Positions 20,191 to 30,761 of a stretch of DNA of 64,000 nucleotides are shown here, in pieces. Each line of letters opens with the position of its first letter. Positions within the stretch are counted from its first letter, which is position 1. This stretch comes from Pseudoalteromonas spongiae UST010723-006 (lineage in GTDB: Bacteria > Pseudomonadota > Gammaproteobacteria > Enterobacterales > Alteromonadaceae): NCBI RefSeq assembly GCF_000238255.3, contig NZ_CP011039.1, forward strand, positions 2,467,001-2,531,000, given 5' to 3'. Below the pieces are notes generated by a model, which was given only the letters and a program-made list of their open reading frames with translations, made no database searches and was not told where the DNA came from. A program made the position numbers and the translations under genes.

Positions 20191-20778
20191 ATGCCTGCCA
20201 CAAAACGTAGTAATCGCAAGGAAGAAATCTTACAAGCACTTGCGCAAATGCTTGAAACCAGTCCAGGACAGCGTATCACCACGGCTAAACTAGCCACTGA
20301 GGTAGGTGTTTCAGAAGCGGCGCTTTACCGCCACTTTCCAAGCAAAGCACGTATGTTTGAAGGCTTAATTGAGTTTATTGAAAATGCCCTGCTTTCCAAT
20401 ATCAATCTTATCTTAGAAAAAGAAAAAGACACCCATAGCCGTATTCACAATATTTTATTGTTGCTTCTGAGCTTTGCTGAAAAAAATCCAGGCATTACGC
20501 GCATTCTAACCGGTGATGCACTGCAAGGTGAACAAGAGCGTTTACGTGAACGTATTCAAGGTTTATTTGAAAAGCTAGAAACGCAACTAAAGCAAGTATT
20601 ACGCGAACGTAAATTACGTGAAGGTAAAACCTTTACCCTTGCAGAAGAACAGTTAGCAAATCTACTTTTAGCCTACGTTGAAGGTAAAATGAACCAGTTT
20701 GTGCGCTCTGATTTTAAAGCAAAACCAACCGCGCAATTTGACGCGCAGTGGTCACTTTTCACCTTAGCTTGGCACTAA
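20191..20778 (+). CDS. slmA: Nucleoid occlusion factor SlmA
   Basis: A 195-residue TetR-like DNA-binding protein that blocks FtsZ assembly over the chromosome. The N-terminal helix-turn-helix contains [30 protein letters not shown]. An AAGGGA site is 6 bp from the ATG. Position downstream of coaBC is conserved. It ends at a strong hairpin. Confidence 0.95.
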   Translation: MPATKRSNRKEEILQALAQMLETSPGQRITTAKLATEVGVSEAALYRHFPSKARMFEGLIEFIENALLSNINLILEKEKDTHSRIHNILLLLLSFAEKNPGITRILTGDALQGEQERLRERIQGLFEKLETQLKQVLRERKLREGKTFTLAEEQLANLLLAYVEGKMNQFVRSDFKAKPTAQFDAQWSLFTLAWH

Positions 20779-20784
20779 CCCCCT

Positions 20785-20821
20785 CGCGTTGAAGTAAATG
20801 TTTTACTTCAACGCGCTATTT
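20785..20821 (+). terminator. slmA terminator
   Basis: A perfect 14-bp stem (CGCGTTGAAGTAAA and its complement) with a 3-nt loop, followed by a short T-rich stretch. Confidence 0.75.
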
Positions 20822-20899
20822 TGCGACTTATCGCATTCTCTTTCTTCTTTTTGGTTTCTGTTTACACTAGAGCTAATAATTAGCACTAGGTAATCATTA

Positions 20900-23680
20900 A
20901 TGAAACTCGCGTTTACACTTTCAAGCTTAGCGTTAGCAACCAGTTTTGCATTAAGCGCCAGCGAACCTCTTCAATTTAAAAACGTATTTGATTTTAAATA
21001 CGCAAAATCTACCCAACTTTCAGAGCAGGGAAATTTACTCGCATTTAGCGCAAGCCCTTATCGCGGTAACAGTGAAGGACAGGTTTATACGCTAAATAAC
21101 AAAGCATTGCTTGCTACTGTTGAGCGCGGCACATCACCGGTTATTAATAAAAATGAGAAATGGGTCGCGTTTACCGTTAAACCAGATCTACTTGCCAGTG
21201 AAAGTGCATCAAAAGATAAAAAGAAAAAGCTAAAAAATGATTTATCGTTAGTAAATAGCGAAACAGGCAAGGTTATCACCTTTGAGCGTGTTGAAGACTT
21301 TGTTATTTCCAATGACGGTAACTGGCTTGCTTATCGCACTGAAGTTAAGAAAAAAGACGAAGCCGAAAGTGATAAAAAAGCAGATAAAACATCAAAAGAC
21401 AAAGACGATAAAGACGCGAAATTAAAAGCGGATAAAAAAGATAAAGTTTACACCCTTAACATTGTGAACTTAACAAACGATAAAACGCATTCAATTGAAA
21501 ACGTGCTTACTTACGCCATTGCACCAAGCAGCACGCAACTTGTTGTAAGCCAAGTAAGCAAAGAAGGCGATAAAAACGCCATTAGCCAAATCGCTCTGCC
21601 AAATTTTGAAATGAGCAGCTTATTTGCTGAGCCTGGCGTTGCAGCTAACAAACTCGTATGGCACCCAGTTAATGATGTTCTAGCACTTTCGGTAGGTAAT
21701 TACGTTAATGATGATAAGCGTCGTCGTGAACATTCACTTTACTTATGGCACAGTGAAAACAACCAATTAAAGCAAATCGAAACCCCTATCGAGAATTGGT
21801 TCATCGGTAAAACAGCTAACTTAAAATGGTCTGAAACTGGCGAGCGCCTTTATTTTGAAACGCGCCCAATGCTTTCAGCCAAAATTGAAAAGAAAAAATA
21901 CAAAGCGCAAAACGACCTTTTTGATTACGATGTAATTCGTGACCAAAAAGGTTTAAAAGTATGGCATCACAAAGATGCCGAAATAAAGCCGCGCGAAATT
22001 CAACAGTGGAATGAAAAGAACAAAAACCGCCATTACCAAGCGGTATTTCATTTAAACAGCGGTAAAGCCGTACAGCTCGAAACTGAGCAAGTTACAGATG
22101 TTAGATTACACACTGAAAAGCAATTTTTACTAGGTTATAGCAATAAACCGCATCTTCACAAAATTATGTATGACGGTTTCTTTGCAGATTACTACGCAGT
22201 AGATACTAAAACAGGTAACAGCGTTAAAATTAGCGAAAATACCCGCGCACGTCCGACGCTTTCACCTAATGGTCAATTTGCTGCTTACTTCGATAAGGGT
22301 CAAGTTCAGCTTAAATCACTCAAAAACGCCAAGCTGAATGCGATAACCAAAGGCATTCGTGCCACTTTTGGCGACGACCAACACGATTATCCTAGCGAGC
22401 AACCTGGCTATGGTTTTGCAGGCTGGAGCAGTGATAGTAATACCCTTTATGTATATGACAAATACGATATTTGGGCATTTGATGTAAACACGCAGCAAGG
22501 TGCGCGTTTAACTCATGGCTATAAATCCGAAACACGTTATCGCATTAAAAACTTAGATAAAAACAAACTATCTTTTGATTTAAACGATACGTTATTACTT
22601 TCAAGCTTTAACCTAGATAACAAACAAACGGGCGTTGCTAAGCTTAATTTAGCTAACAATCAGCTGGAACAGGTTTTAGCTGGCGAAGCGCGTTTTGACC
22701 TAGTAAAGAAAGCGAAAAATGCTGATACGTTAATTTATACGCGTCAGAGCTATCATGAATTTCCTGATTTTTGGTTAAGCGACACATCGCTTTCCACTTC
22801 AACTAAATTAACTAACCTGAACCCTCAAAAAGAGAATTTTGCATGGGCAAGTAAACCTGAACTGATAGAGTATAAAGGCTTTGATGGTGAAGATTTACAA
22901 GGCGTGCTAATAAAACCTGCCGGCTATAAAAAAGGCGATAAAGTGCCTGTGGTCATTTATTTCTACCGCTATATGAGCCAACGCATGTATGACTTCCCGA
23001 AAATGGAGTTAAACCACAGACCGAACTTCCCGATGTTTACTTCAAATGGTTACGCGATTTTCTTACCAGATATCCGTTTTGAAATTGGTCACCCTGGTAA
23101 ATCATCAACTCAAACTATGATCAACGCAGCACAAAAACTGATTGATATGGGTGTGGCAGACAAAGACAAGATTGGTTTACAAGGTCACTCATGGGCCGGT
23201 TACCAAAGCGCCTTTATGGTAACGCAAACAGATATGTTTAAAGCGGTTGTATCGGGTGCACCAGTATCAAACATGACCAGTGCATACAGTGGCATTCGCT
23301 TAAAATCAGGTCTTGCGCGTCAATTCCAGTACGAAACCGGACAAAGCCGCATTGGCAAAGACTTGTTTGAAGGCTTAGATCTCTATATTGAAAACTCACC
23401 GGTATTTTTCGCAGATAAAGTTAATACACCAATTATGATTATGTTTGGTGATAAAGATGGCGCTGTGCCGTGGCAGGAAGGTATTCAATACTATTTAGCG
23501 CTTCGCCGTGCAGGTAAAGATGTGATTTTCTTACAATACGAAGGTGAACCACACCACTTGAAGAAGTTTCCGAACCAAGTAGATTTCTCGATTCGTATGA
23601 TGGAATACTTTGATCACCACCTTAAAGATAAGCCAGCACCAAAATGGATGCAAAATGGCGTGCCATTTGAGAAAGAGTAA
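20900..23680 (+). CDS. Exported prolyl-oligopeptidase family (S9) serine peptidase
   Basis: A 926-residue protein with a signal peptide (FTLSSLALATSFALSASE), an N-terminal beta-propeller-like region and a C-terminal alpha/beta-hydrolase. The nucleophile is Ser764 in GHSWAG. The acid is probably Asp853 in GDKDGAVPW and the base His885 or His886 in GEPHHL. Residues about 97-115 and 148-192 are highly enriched in Lys, Asp and Glu, an insertion not typical of the family. It is likely periplasmic and probably degrades peptides. It is monocistronic with its own terminator. Confidence 0.88.
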   Translation: MKLAFTLSSLALATSFALSASEPLQFKNVFDFKYAKSTQLSEQGNLLAFSASPYRGNSEGQVYTLNNKALLATVERGTSPVINKNEKWVAFTVKPDLLASESASKDKKKKLKNDLSLVNSETGKVITFERVEDFVISNDGNWLAYRTEVKKKDEAESDKKADKTSKDKDDKDAKLKADKKDKVYTLNIVNLTNDKTHSIENVLTYAIAPSSTQLVVSQVSKEGDKNAISQIALPNFEMSSLFAEPGVAANKLVWHPVNDVLALSVGNYVNDDKRRREHSLYLWHSENNQLKQIETPIENWFIGKTANLKWSETGERLYFETRPMLSAKIEKKKYKAQNDLFDYDVIRDQKGLKVWHHKDAEIKPREIQQWNEKNKNRHYQAVFHLNSGKAVQLETEQVTDVRLHTEKQFLLGYSNKPHLHKIMYDGFFADYYAVDTKTGNSVKISENTRARPTLSPNGQFAAYFDKGQVQLKSLKNAKLNAITKGIRATFGDDQHDYPSEQPGYGFAGWSSDSNTLYVYDKYDIWAFDVNTQQGARLTHGYKSETRYRIKNLDKNKLSFDLNDTLLLSSFNLDNKQTGVAKLNLANNQLEQVLAGEARFDLVKKAKNADTLIYTRQSYHEFPDFWLSDTSLSTSTKLTNLNPQKENFAWASKPELIEYKGFDGEDLQGVLIKPAGYKKGDKVPVVIYFYRYMSQRMYDFPKMELNHRPNFPMFTSNGYAIFLPDIRFEIGHPGKSSTQTMINAAQKLIDMGVADKDKIGLQGHSWAGYQSAFMVTQTDMFKAVVSGAPVSNMTSAYSGIRLKSGLARQFQYETGQSRIGKDLFEGLDLYIENSPVFFADKVNTPIMIMFGDKDGAVPWQEGIQYYLALRRAGKDVIFLQYEGEPHHLKKFPNQVDFSIRMMEYFDHHLKDKPAPKWMQNGVPFEKE

Positions 23681-23711
23681 TCACAACTAATCGATGTTAA
23701 ATACTAAAATT

Positions 23712-23737
23712 GCGAGTTTATAACTCGCCATTTTATT
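23712..23737 (+). terminator. Terminator of the S9 peptidase gene
   Basis: The stem GCGAGTT/AACTCGC with loop TAT is followed by CATTTTATTT. Confidence 0.75.
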
Positions 23738-23821
23738 TCGTTCACTCATTCAGTTTAGCTTAAGCTTAAAACCGTATAGTTAGTTTCAGGAAGGGAATTC
23801 CGATTGAGTAAAGTAACATTC

Positions 23822-23852
23822 AAAAGCCAACTCTTATGAGCTGGCTTTTTTT
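23822..23852. terminator. Hairpin overlapping the 3' end of ygiQ
   Basis: AAAAGCCAACTC and GAGCTGGCTTTT pair with one mismatch around a 4-nt loop, with T tracts on both strands. The ygiQ stop codon lies inside the hairpin. It probably terminates ygiQ and catches read-through from the peptidase. Confidence 0.65.
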
Positions 23853-26050
23853 CTGCTCTTACTAAAGTTACCTGATTTACCACCACGCGACTTATTGCCA
23901 CCCACCTTAGGCTTTGTATTTGCTTTATTAAACTGGCCAAATCCCGTATGGCGAGAAAGTGCAGGCCTACCACCTTTACTCTGACCAGACTTACGTTGCT
24001 CGCCTCTTGATTCTGCAGGCACTAAGCAATTAGGACCGTTACCAATAAGTTTCGCCTTCCCCATTTTCTTTAATGCCTCACGGATCATTGGCCAACCGGC
24101 AGGGTCGTGATAGCGCAGAATCGCCTTATGCAAGCGACGTTGACGCGCGCCTTTTGGCACACTAACAACTTCCGTATTGTTCTTAATGTTCTTAAGTGAG
24201 TTCATCTCGGTATGGTAAATGGTGGTTGCATTTGCCATTGGCGACGGGTAAAAATTTTGCACTTGATCTAATTTGAAATCATGGCGCTTCAACCACAATG
24301 CCATATTGACCATATCCAAATCTGTTGTACCAGGGTGAGCAGAGATAAAATACGGTATTAAATACTGTTTTTTACCCGCTTCTTTTGAGTATTTTTCAAA
24401 AAGTTCTTTAAAGCGATCATACGTGCCCATGCCCGGTTTCATCATTTTAGATAAAGGGCCATCTTCAGTATGTTCTGGAGCAATTTTTAAGTAGCCGCCA
24501 ACATGGTGTGTCACTAACTCTTTAACATAGTTAGGATCTTCAATTGCTAAGTCATAACGCACACCTGATGCAATTAACACCTTCTTCACACCTTCAACTT
24601 CACGCGCTTTGCGATACAAGTTTACTGTTGGCGTTTGGTCAGTATCCATATGCTTACAAATATCAGGGAAAACACAGGATAAACGGCGACAAGTGCTTTC
24701 TGCTTTTTTGCTTTTACAGCGCAATTTGTACATATTGGCTGTTGGGCCGCCAAGATCAGAAATAACACCTGTAAAACCCGGTACTTTGTCACGAATTTGT
24801 TCAATTTCATCAATAATTGATTGCTCGGAACGGCTTTGAATAATACGCCCTTCATGCTCTGTAATTGAACAGAATGAACAGCCACCAAAACAGCCTCGCA
24901 TAATATTGACCGAAGTTTTGATCATATCGTAAGCAGGAATTTTCTCATCACCATAGCTTGGGTGAGGCACACGCTGATACGGTAAACCGAATACATCATC
25001 CATCTCTTGTGTTTCAAGTGGAAATGCCGGTGGGTTCACCCAAACCGAACGATCACCATGGCGCTGGAAAAGTGCGCGGGCACAACCTGGGTTAGTTTCT
25101 TGGTGTAAAATACGTGACGCATGTGCATACAGAGGTTTATTTACACTTACCTGCTCATAAGCTGGCAGCTTTACATACACTTTTTCCCACGGCTTTAAGC
25201 GCGGCGGCTGAATAGTAATAGGTTTAGCTTCAGCGCCTAGCTCAATTCCCGCTTGTTTAAATTCTGATTTGCTACAACCTACGTCATCTGCACCATAAGG
25301 GTTTGGAATTGGGTCTATCTTGCCAATTTTATCAATGGCAGTGGAGTCTGAACCGCGCCAGCCAGGTAATGGCTCTTTACGAATAACAGCAGTACCACGA
25401 ATGTCATGCATTTCATCCATGGTTTTACCCGCAGCAATACCGTGCGCCACTTCAACTAGAGGCCTTTCTGCATTACCGTAAATTAAAATATCCGCTTTGG
25501 CGTCAAAAATAACACTGCGACGCACCTTTTCAGACCAGTAATCAAAATGGGCAATACGGCGTAAACTTGCTTCAATGCCACCGATAACCACTGGTACATC
25601 TTTATAAGCTTCTTTACAACGCTGGCTATATACAATCACCGCGCGATCAGGGCGTTTACCACCAATATTACCAGCCGTATACGCATCATCATGGCGTAAA
25701 CGCTTTTCTGCGGTATAACGGTTGATCATCGAGTCCATATTACCAGCGGTTACACCGTAAAATAAATTGGGTTTACCGAGCGACATAAAGGCATCTTTTG
25801 AAGACCAATCTGGCTGTGAAATAATACCGACACGAAAGCCTTGCGCTTCAAGCACACGGCCAATTACAGCCATGCCAAAGCTTGGGTGATCAACATAGGC
25901 ATCACCCGTTACAATAATAATGTCACACGAATCCCAACCAAGGGCATCCATTTCTTCTCTGCTGGTTGGTAAAAAAGGCGATGGACCGTAACACTCGGCC
26001 CAATATTTTGGATATGAAAAAAGACTACGCTCTGCTGATAAAGCAGCCAT
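23834..26050 (-). CDS. ygiQ: YgiQ family radical SAM protein
   Basis: A 738-residue protein. The radical SAM cluster CxxxCxxC is in [12 protein letters not shown] near residue 385, with a preceding UPF0313 N-terminal domain ([22 protein letters not shown]) and the second signature KIAPEHTE. The C-terminus is basic and Gly/Ser/Lys-rich, probably disordered. The enzyme reaction is unknown. GGGG lies upstream of the ATG. It stands alone. Confidence 0.93.
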   Translation of the reverse strand: MAALSAERSLFSYPKYWAECYGPSPFLPTSREEMDALGWDSCDIIIVTGDAYVDHPSFGMAVIGRVLEAQGFRVGIISQPDWSSKDAFMSLGKPNLFYGVTAGNMDSMINRYTAEKRLRHDDAYTAGNIGGKRPDRAVIVYSQRCKEAYKDVPVVIGGIEASLRRIAHFDYWSEKVRRSVIFDAKADILIYGNAERPLVEVAHGIAAGKTMDEMHDIRGTAVIRKEPLPGWRGSDSTAIDKIGKIDPIPNPYGADDVGCSKSEFKQAGIELGAEAKPITIQPPRLKPWEKVYVKLPAYEQVSVNKPLYAHASRILHQETNPGCARALFQRHGDRSVWVNPPAFPLETQEMDDVFGLPYQRVPHPSYGDEKIPAYDMIKTSVNIMRGCFGGCSFCSITEHEGRIIQSRSEQSIIDEIEQIRDKVPGFTGVISDLGGPTANMYKLRCKSKKAESTCRRLSCVFPDICKHMDTDQTPTVNLYRKAREVEGVKKVLIASGVRYDLAIEDPNYVKELVTHHVGGYLKIAPEHTEDGPLSKMMKPGMGTYDRFKELFEKYSKEAGKKQYLIPYFISAHPGTTDLDMVNMALWLKRHDFKLDQVQNFYPSPMANATTIYHTEMNSLKNIKNNTEVVSVPKGARQRRLHKAILRYHDPAGWPMIREALKKMGKAKLIGNGPNCLVPAESRGEQRKSGQSKGGRPALSRHTGFGQFNKANTKPKVGGNKSRGGKSGNFSKSRKKASS

Positions 26051-26112
26051 AAAATGCCCCTAGAATAAAATGGCCGCAAATTATAGCTGAGTTTAGCGCT
26101 AGCCTCTAGTGT

Positions 26113-28299
26113 TTATTTTTTAGCCAGCAAGAATTGTTTGAGTTCTTCATACGGCATTGGCTTTGCAAACATAAAGCCCTGCGCTTCTTCACAACCCATT
26201 AGGCGCAAACAACTCGCCTGATCTTCATTCTCAATTCCTTCAGCAATGGTGTTTAAACCAAGCTTTTTACCCAGTGATACAATTAACTCTGCAATGGCAC
26301 CACTGTCTTCAGGAATGTCTTTTACAAAGGCCCTGTCTATTTTAATGCGGTTAAGCGGAAGTTTTTTAAGGTATGACAATGACGAAAAGCCTGTGCCAAA
26401 GTCATCAATCGCAATTTCTAAACCATGCTCTTTTAGCTCAGTTAGTGCTTCAATCACAATTTCAGGTTCATCCATCACAATGCTTTCAGTTACTTCTAAC
26501 TCAATTTTCTGAGGGTTTATTTGGTGATCTGCTAGTGTGTCTTTTACTTTGCTAACAAACTGAGGATCACGAAATTGCGGCACTGAAACATTCACAGCAA
26601 TACGCATATCAAAACCAAGTTCTAATAGCTGCTTTTGCGTTATACAAGCTTGCTCTAACACCCATTGACCAATTGGTAAAATTAACCCAGATTGCTCCGC
26701 TAAGGGCACAAAAATCGCCGGAGAAATAAAACTGCCCTGCTCGTTTGGCCATCTTAATAATGCTTCGCAGCCAATTACTTCACGTGTTGCTAAACAAATT
26801 TGCGGCTGATACCACACAGCCAACTTATGCTCACTAAAGTCATGGCGTAACTCTTTTAGCACTCCAAGCTGCCACGCCATTTTCTCTTCCATTTCTGGCA
26901 GATAATATTCGTAGTTAAATCTTAAGTGTTTTTTACCTAAATTAAGTGCGATATAACACGACTTGAGTGTTTGTTTTCCATCTTTATAGAAGTACTGCTG
27001 CTCGCAGACGCCCAAGTGAAAGTTAACCGGCAATAAATGTTCACCAGCATGAAAAGGCAAAGACAATATATGATTGAGTGACTCAGGCGTCACTTTGTCG
27101 GACTCAACTAATGCCGCAAACACATCCGCGCCAATGCGCGCAAAATAACGGATGCCAATTACATCTTCTTGAATTCGCGTTGCTACCGCTTGTAATAGTA
27201 AATCGCCAACATCTTGCCCTAAACCATTATTAATTGATGAAAAGTCAGCTATATCAATAAAGTAAAGAGAGAAATCGTTATTACTATCTGAGTAAAAACG
27301 GCCAATTTGATTTATAAAGTCGTTACGATTTGGTAGCTTGGTGAGTTTATCTTTGTAAGCTGCATCACGCAGCTCACTGAGCATTCTGACATTTTTAAAT
27401 GCGGATGACACATTCTGCAAAAAGATTTCAATAAGTTTAATCTGCTGCTCATGCACCATTTCTTTGGTTTCAAGATAAATCGCAAACTGAGATTTGTCAT
27501 CCTCGACAAAAAAGCAGCTGTCATGCTCGTCAATTTGATGAGTTTTATTTGCTAACGTTTGTTGCAATACGCCTAGCGCTCGGCTGTTATCTATTTGTTC
27601 TATACCTTGCCAAACAGCTCCTTTGTATTCAGCGCTACCACCAAGCACAGCGGAACGTCCGCCCTCGGCACTCACAATCACACCATCACCAGAACCGTCT
27701 AACAACTTGGCGATCTGCTCAATAACTTGTGAAGCAAAGGCCGTTAAATCTTCAAGGCCGTTAATCGATTTGGCCGCATCAAGTACTTTTTCTAGGCCAG
27801 TATTATGCTCTGATAGTTCACATAGTTGTTGATAAGAACGAAGTGCAGTTACAAGAGAGGTTACCAGTTTGGCGCGTGTCAGTTCTGTTTTTGTTTTATA
27901 GTCATTAATATCATATTCACGAATAATATTTTCTTCCGGTGCATAACCCGGTTGACCCGTACGTAAAATAATTCGTAATTGTGAATTGTTTAACTCTTCG
28001 CGAATGCGTTTAACCGTTACTAATCCGGCGTCGTCGGTTTCCATTACCACGTCGAGCAAGACCACTGAAATATTGGGGATTTCAGTTAGTTTTTTAACTG
28101 CTTCTTCACCACTATAAGCGTGATGAAATCTGAGTTGTTTATTCCAAAACGATAAACCTGACAGCGCCAGCTGTGTAACGGAGTGCACTTCAGGCTCGTC
28201 ATCTACTATCAAAACATCCCAAAAACCAGAGTACTGCTCGGGGGTTTCGTTATCATCTTCATTCAAGAATAAAAACTGTTCTTCGGCAGGTTGTGTCAT
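26113..28299 (-). CDS. Response regulator with DUF3369, GGDEF and EAL domains
   Basis: A 728-residue cytoplasmic regulator. The N-terminal receiver has the acidic pair VDDEPE and the phosphoacceptor in LLDVVMETDDAGL. A DUF3369 region (about 180-310) follows, then a GGDEF domain whose signature is degraded to IGADVF, then an EAL domain with EALLRW, VTESIV, IDDFGTGFSSL and IAEGIE intact. It should hydrolyse c-di-GMP in response to phosphorylation. DUF3369 is usually paired with HD-GYP, so pairing with GGDEF-EAL is less common. No cognate kinase is adjacent. Confidence 0.88.
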   Translation of the reverse strand: MTQPAEEQFLFLNEDDNETPEQYSGFWDVLIVDDEPEVHSVTQLALSGLSFWNKQLRFHHAYSGEEAVKKLTEIPNISVVLLDVVMETDDAGLVTVKRIREELNNSQLRIILRTGQPGYAPEENIIREYDINDYKTKTELTRAKLVTSLVTALRSYQQLCELSEHNTGLEKVLDAAKSINGLEDLTAFASQVIEQIAKLLDGSGDGVIVSAEGGRSAVLGGSAEYKGAVWQGIEQIDNSRALGVLQQTLANKTHQIDEHDSCFFVEDDKSQFAIYLETKEMVHEQQIKLIEIFLQNVSSAFKNVRMLSELRDAAYKDKLTKLPNRNDFINQIGRFYSDSNNDFSLYFIDIADFSSINNGLGQDVGDLLLQAVATRIQEDVIGIRYFARIGADVFAALVESDKVTPESLNHILSLPFHAGEHLLPVNFHLGVCEQQYFYKDGKQTLKSCYIALNLGKKHLRFNYEYYLPEMEEKMAWQLGVLKELRHDFSEHKLAVWYQPQICLATREVIGCEALLRWPNEQGSFISPAIFVPLAEQSGLILPIGQWVLEQACITQKQLLELGFDMRIAVNVSVPQFRDPQFVSKVKDTLADHQINPQKIELEVTESIVMDEPEIVIEALTELKEHGLEIAIDDFGTGFSSLSYLKKLPLNRIKIDRAFVKDIPEDSGAIAELIVSLGKKLGLNTIAEGIENEDQASCLRLMGCEEAQGFMFAKPMPYEELKQFLLAKK

Positions 28300-28509
28300 G
28301 AAACCTCTACGTCGTCACAAGACCTTTGAACTCTTTCTCTGGTCACAATTATTTTTTTTGTTATCCGGTAATTTGCCACTTAAACTTTGGTGAGCAAAAC
28401 ATAGCGCTAAAGCAACGTTAGCATCAGCCACTTACCTAGTATAGACTATTAATTAGAATGTTTAAAAATACTATGATAACTATAGTGTTTTCTGAAAATA
28501 CGGAGCCAA

Positions 28510-29043
28510 ATGCGGTACTTAATTCGCACCTTGTTTAGCATAGTTTTGGTAATTGCAATAACCAGCGCTTTATTGCCAAATCGCTATACTATTGAAAAAA
28601 CCATAACGAGCCATTGTCAGCAACCGCAATTTCAAAGCTGGGTGTTGGATTTAGCTAATTGGCACTTGTGGACACCGTGGGCAACGTACGAAAAAACATG
28701 GCAAGAGTTAGAGCTTGCTAACAGCAATAAGATTGGCGCCTATTTAAAGTGGCAAAGCGGCGAACGCATTGGTGAAATGACGGTAACAGCGATTAGTAAT
28801 AACAGCATTTCCTACACCAGTATTATTGACCACCATACTAATATTGGTCACTTTGTTGCCAAGCCATTTGCCAATAAATTACAAATAAGTTGGGCAATTG
28901 AAGGGGGCATTAACACCCCGCTAGTGGGTAGTTTATTAACGCAATACCATAAATATAAAATGCAGGACGCGATTGATTTAGGGTTACGAAATTTAAACTC
29001 GCTTTGCAAAAGTCAAAAGATGGAACAACAAGATGCCAATTAA
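28510..29043 (+). CDS. SRPBCC family membrane-anchored protein
   Basis: A 177-residue protein with one N-terminal membrane helix (TLFSIVLVIAITSALLP) and a START/polyketide-cyclase-like fold. It includes the usual WHLWTPWATYE and late WAIEGG motifs. The ligand is unknown. CGGAG lies just upstream. It overlaps the next gene by 11 bp, so translation of the two is probably coupled. Confidence 0.75.
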   Translation: MRYLIRTLFSIVLVIAITSALLPNRYTIEKTITSHCQQPQFQSWVLDLANWHLWTPWATYEKTWQELELANSNKIGAYLKWQSGERIGEMTVTAISNNSISYTSIIDHHTNIGHFVAKPFANKLQISWAIEGGINTPLVGSLLTQYHKYKMQDAIDLGLRNLNSLCKSQKMEQQDAN

Positions 29044-29914
29044 ACCGATTACGGCACAACAACACCTTGCAAAGATAATTAAAAGCAAAGTAGGTGTAGA
29101 ACACAATAAAGTAAACGCAGAGCAAGCATCAAAACGCCTTGAGCAAGACAGTGTTTCTAAAACCCTTAACCCACTACCAAATTACAATAGCACCGAAAGC
29201 ACACTGCAACGCGCACAAAAACGCCGTAAGCTTGCACTCGTGCGAAAACAAACAAATATTGAATCGATTCTTGGATTAGCACAACATTACTGCCCGCCAG
29301 TAACCTCACAAGGTGAGCCGGACCCTGATTGGATTGAGCGCTTTTTAGAGCTGGCCGAAGATACCAGCAATAGCAATATTCAAAAGTTATGGGCGAAAGT
29401 ACTTGCTGGTGAAGTTATTAATCCGGGATCATTTTCGTATAAGAGTTTGATCACGCTTAAACACATCACACCAAAAGAAGCTGACGTATTACAATTAGCA
29501 ACAGGGTGTGCGGGTAAATCGGCCAGTGATGGGTTTCACCAAATAATTACTGGCAGCTACCTTGCGCCAAGTTTGCTTAATTTTTTAAATCCGCATAAAA
29601 AAAACTACGTGAACTTAAGTAGCGCCGGACTCAATTATCCCGATATTTTAACACTTATCGACATTGAGTTAATTTATCAGCAAGAGATTGAATCTAAAGC
29701 ATTTGAACGAGGTGAAAGCCAAACATTAAGCTTTGCCAACGGTACCTTAACCCTAACAGCTAAGCGTCAAGGCAGTATTTTAACGTACTATAAGTTTACC
29801 CAAACAGGGTTCTCGCTAGCGCGATTAACCAGTAATAAACTTAGTAATCAATATTTAGAGTGCCTGAAAAAGGCATTAGAGAAGAGCTTTGATGTGAGTT
29901 TTGCCAACAGCTAA
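29033..29914 (+). CDS. TIGR03899 family protein (DUF2806-like)
   Basis: A 293-residue protein resembling the TIGR03899 family of marine gammaproteobacteria, with the conserved block DPDWIERFLELAEDTSN, IQKLWAKVLAGEV and a downstream LxxITPKEADVL. The function is unknown; the block also occurs in DUF2806 proteins. There is no signal peptide. It overlaps the SRPBCC gene by 11 bp and its stop codon lies in the loop of a 12-bp hairpin. Confidence 0.72.
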   Translation: MPIKPITAQQHLAKIIKSKVGVEHNKVNAEQASKRLEQDSVSKTLNPLPNYNSTESTLQRAQKRRKLALVRKQTNIESILGLAQHYCPPVTSQGEPDPDWIERFLELAEDTSNSNIQKLWAKVLAGEVINPGSFSYKSLITLKHITPKEADVLQLATGCAGKSASDGFHQIITGSYLAPSLLNFLNPHKKNYVNLSSAGLNYPDILTLIDIELIYQQEIESKAFERGESQTLSFANGTLTLTAKRQGSILTYYKFTQTGFSLARLTSNKLSNQYLECLKKALEKSFDVSFANS

Positions 29915-29927
29915 AGTTGGCAAAACT
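29897..29927 (+). terminator. Hairpin spanning the TIGR03899 stop codon
   Basis: The perfect 12-bp stem AGTTTTGCCAAC/GTTGGCAAAACT encloses the TAA in a 7-nt loop. No clear T tract follows, so termination is only probable. Confidence 0.5.
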
Positions 29928-29935
29928 ATAGTATG

Positions 29936-29975
29936 AACTTGGTAAACCCAGCTATTTGCTAGCGTAAACCAAGTT
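29936..29975. terminator. Second hairpin, 3' of the outer-membrane protein gene
   Basis: AACTTGGT/ACCAAGTT outer stem with an inner GCTA/TAGC stem, between the two convergent genes. Confidence 0.4.
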
Positions 29976-29992
29976 TAGATGCAGGTATTTTA

Positions 29993-30757
29993 TTAGAAGT
30001 GAATTTGCAAGCCCGCAAATACACCATCAACGTCGATATCTGTGTAAATATCATCAACGTCATCTAATTCAAGTAACATTGCACGGTAACCAGCTTTAAC
30101 AGCAACATCCACCGCCATATTATCGATAAACTCCCACGCAACACCGATTTGATAATCTTGAATTTTGCTATCACCAATTGCTAATAGCTGGCCTTCGGCA
30201 AATGCGCTCAATCCAGTAAACGGTAAACCAAACTGCACCGCACCATAAGCCATAGGAATAAAACCATTAAAATCAACCGACTCTTCACCAAAGTTTGAAC
30301 CTTGTTGATCGCCTTTAACCGCGACATAGCCATCAAACTGTTTAGCAGATAAACCTAAATCAATCGACACCAAGTCGTTGTCGAAGATTTCGTAATAAAG
30401 TACGTAATCAACATGGCTTAAATCACTGTCACCTGTAACTGTTGAGTTAACTTTAAATACTTTATCACCAAAGCCAAACGAGGTATTTAAATTGGCATCA
30501 GCTGCTAATTCTAATTGGGTATATTTTAATTTTACATTTGGTACTAGCGGGATTGGGTGCTCAAGCGCTGCATAGTAACTGCCGTACTCTTTATCTTCAA
30601 AATTGAAGCTTTGCATATCGCTCGACGTACCTAGCGCACCATCGGTTTGTGCAGCCCAATAATCACCACCAACATACAGGCCTAACAAAGTGTCTGCTTT
30701 CGCCTGTGGTACCATTGCGGCAGCAATTAGTGCTGCACCAAACATCATTTTTTTCAT
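29993..30757 (-). CDS. TIGR04219-type outer membrane beta-barrel protein
   Basis: A 254-residue protein with a signal peptide (KKMMFGAALIAAAMVPQAKA). Alternating hydrophobic strands and a terminal GVFAGLQIHF ending in Phe are typical of an outer membrane barrel. The motif DTLLGLYVGGDYWAAQTDGALG at the mature N-terminus fits the TIGR04219 family. Its role is unknown. The ATG at 30757 is preceded by AGGGATAAC and is preferred over 30805, which lies in the upstream gene. It starts within the stop region of the DUF2333 gene and is probably in the same operon. Confidence 0.78.
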   Translation of the reverse strand: MKKMMFGAALIAAAMVPQAKADTLLGLYVGGDYWAAQTDGALGTSSDMQSFNFEDKEYGSYYAALEHPIPLVPNVKLKYTQLELAADANLNTSFGFGDKVFKVNSTVTGDSDLSHVDYVLYYEIFDNDLVSIDLGLSAKQFDGYVAVKGDQQGSNFGEESVDFNGFIPMAYGAVQFGLPFTGLSAFAEGQLLAIGDSKIQDYQIGVAWEFIDNMAVDVAVKAGYRAMLLELDDVDDIYTDIDVDGVFAGLQIHF

Positions 30758-30761
30758 TAAG

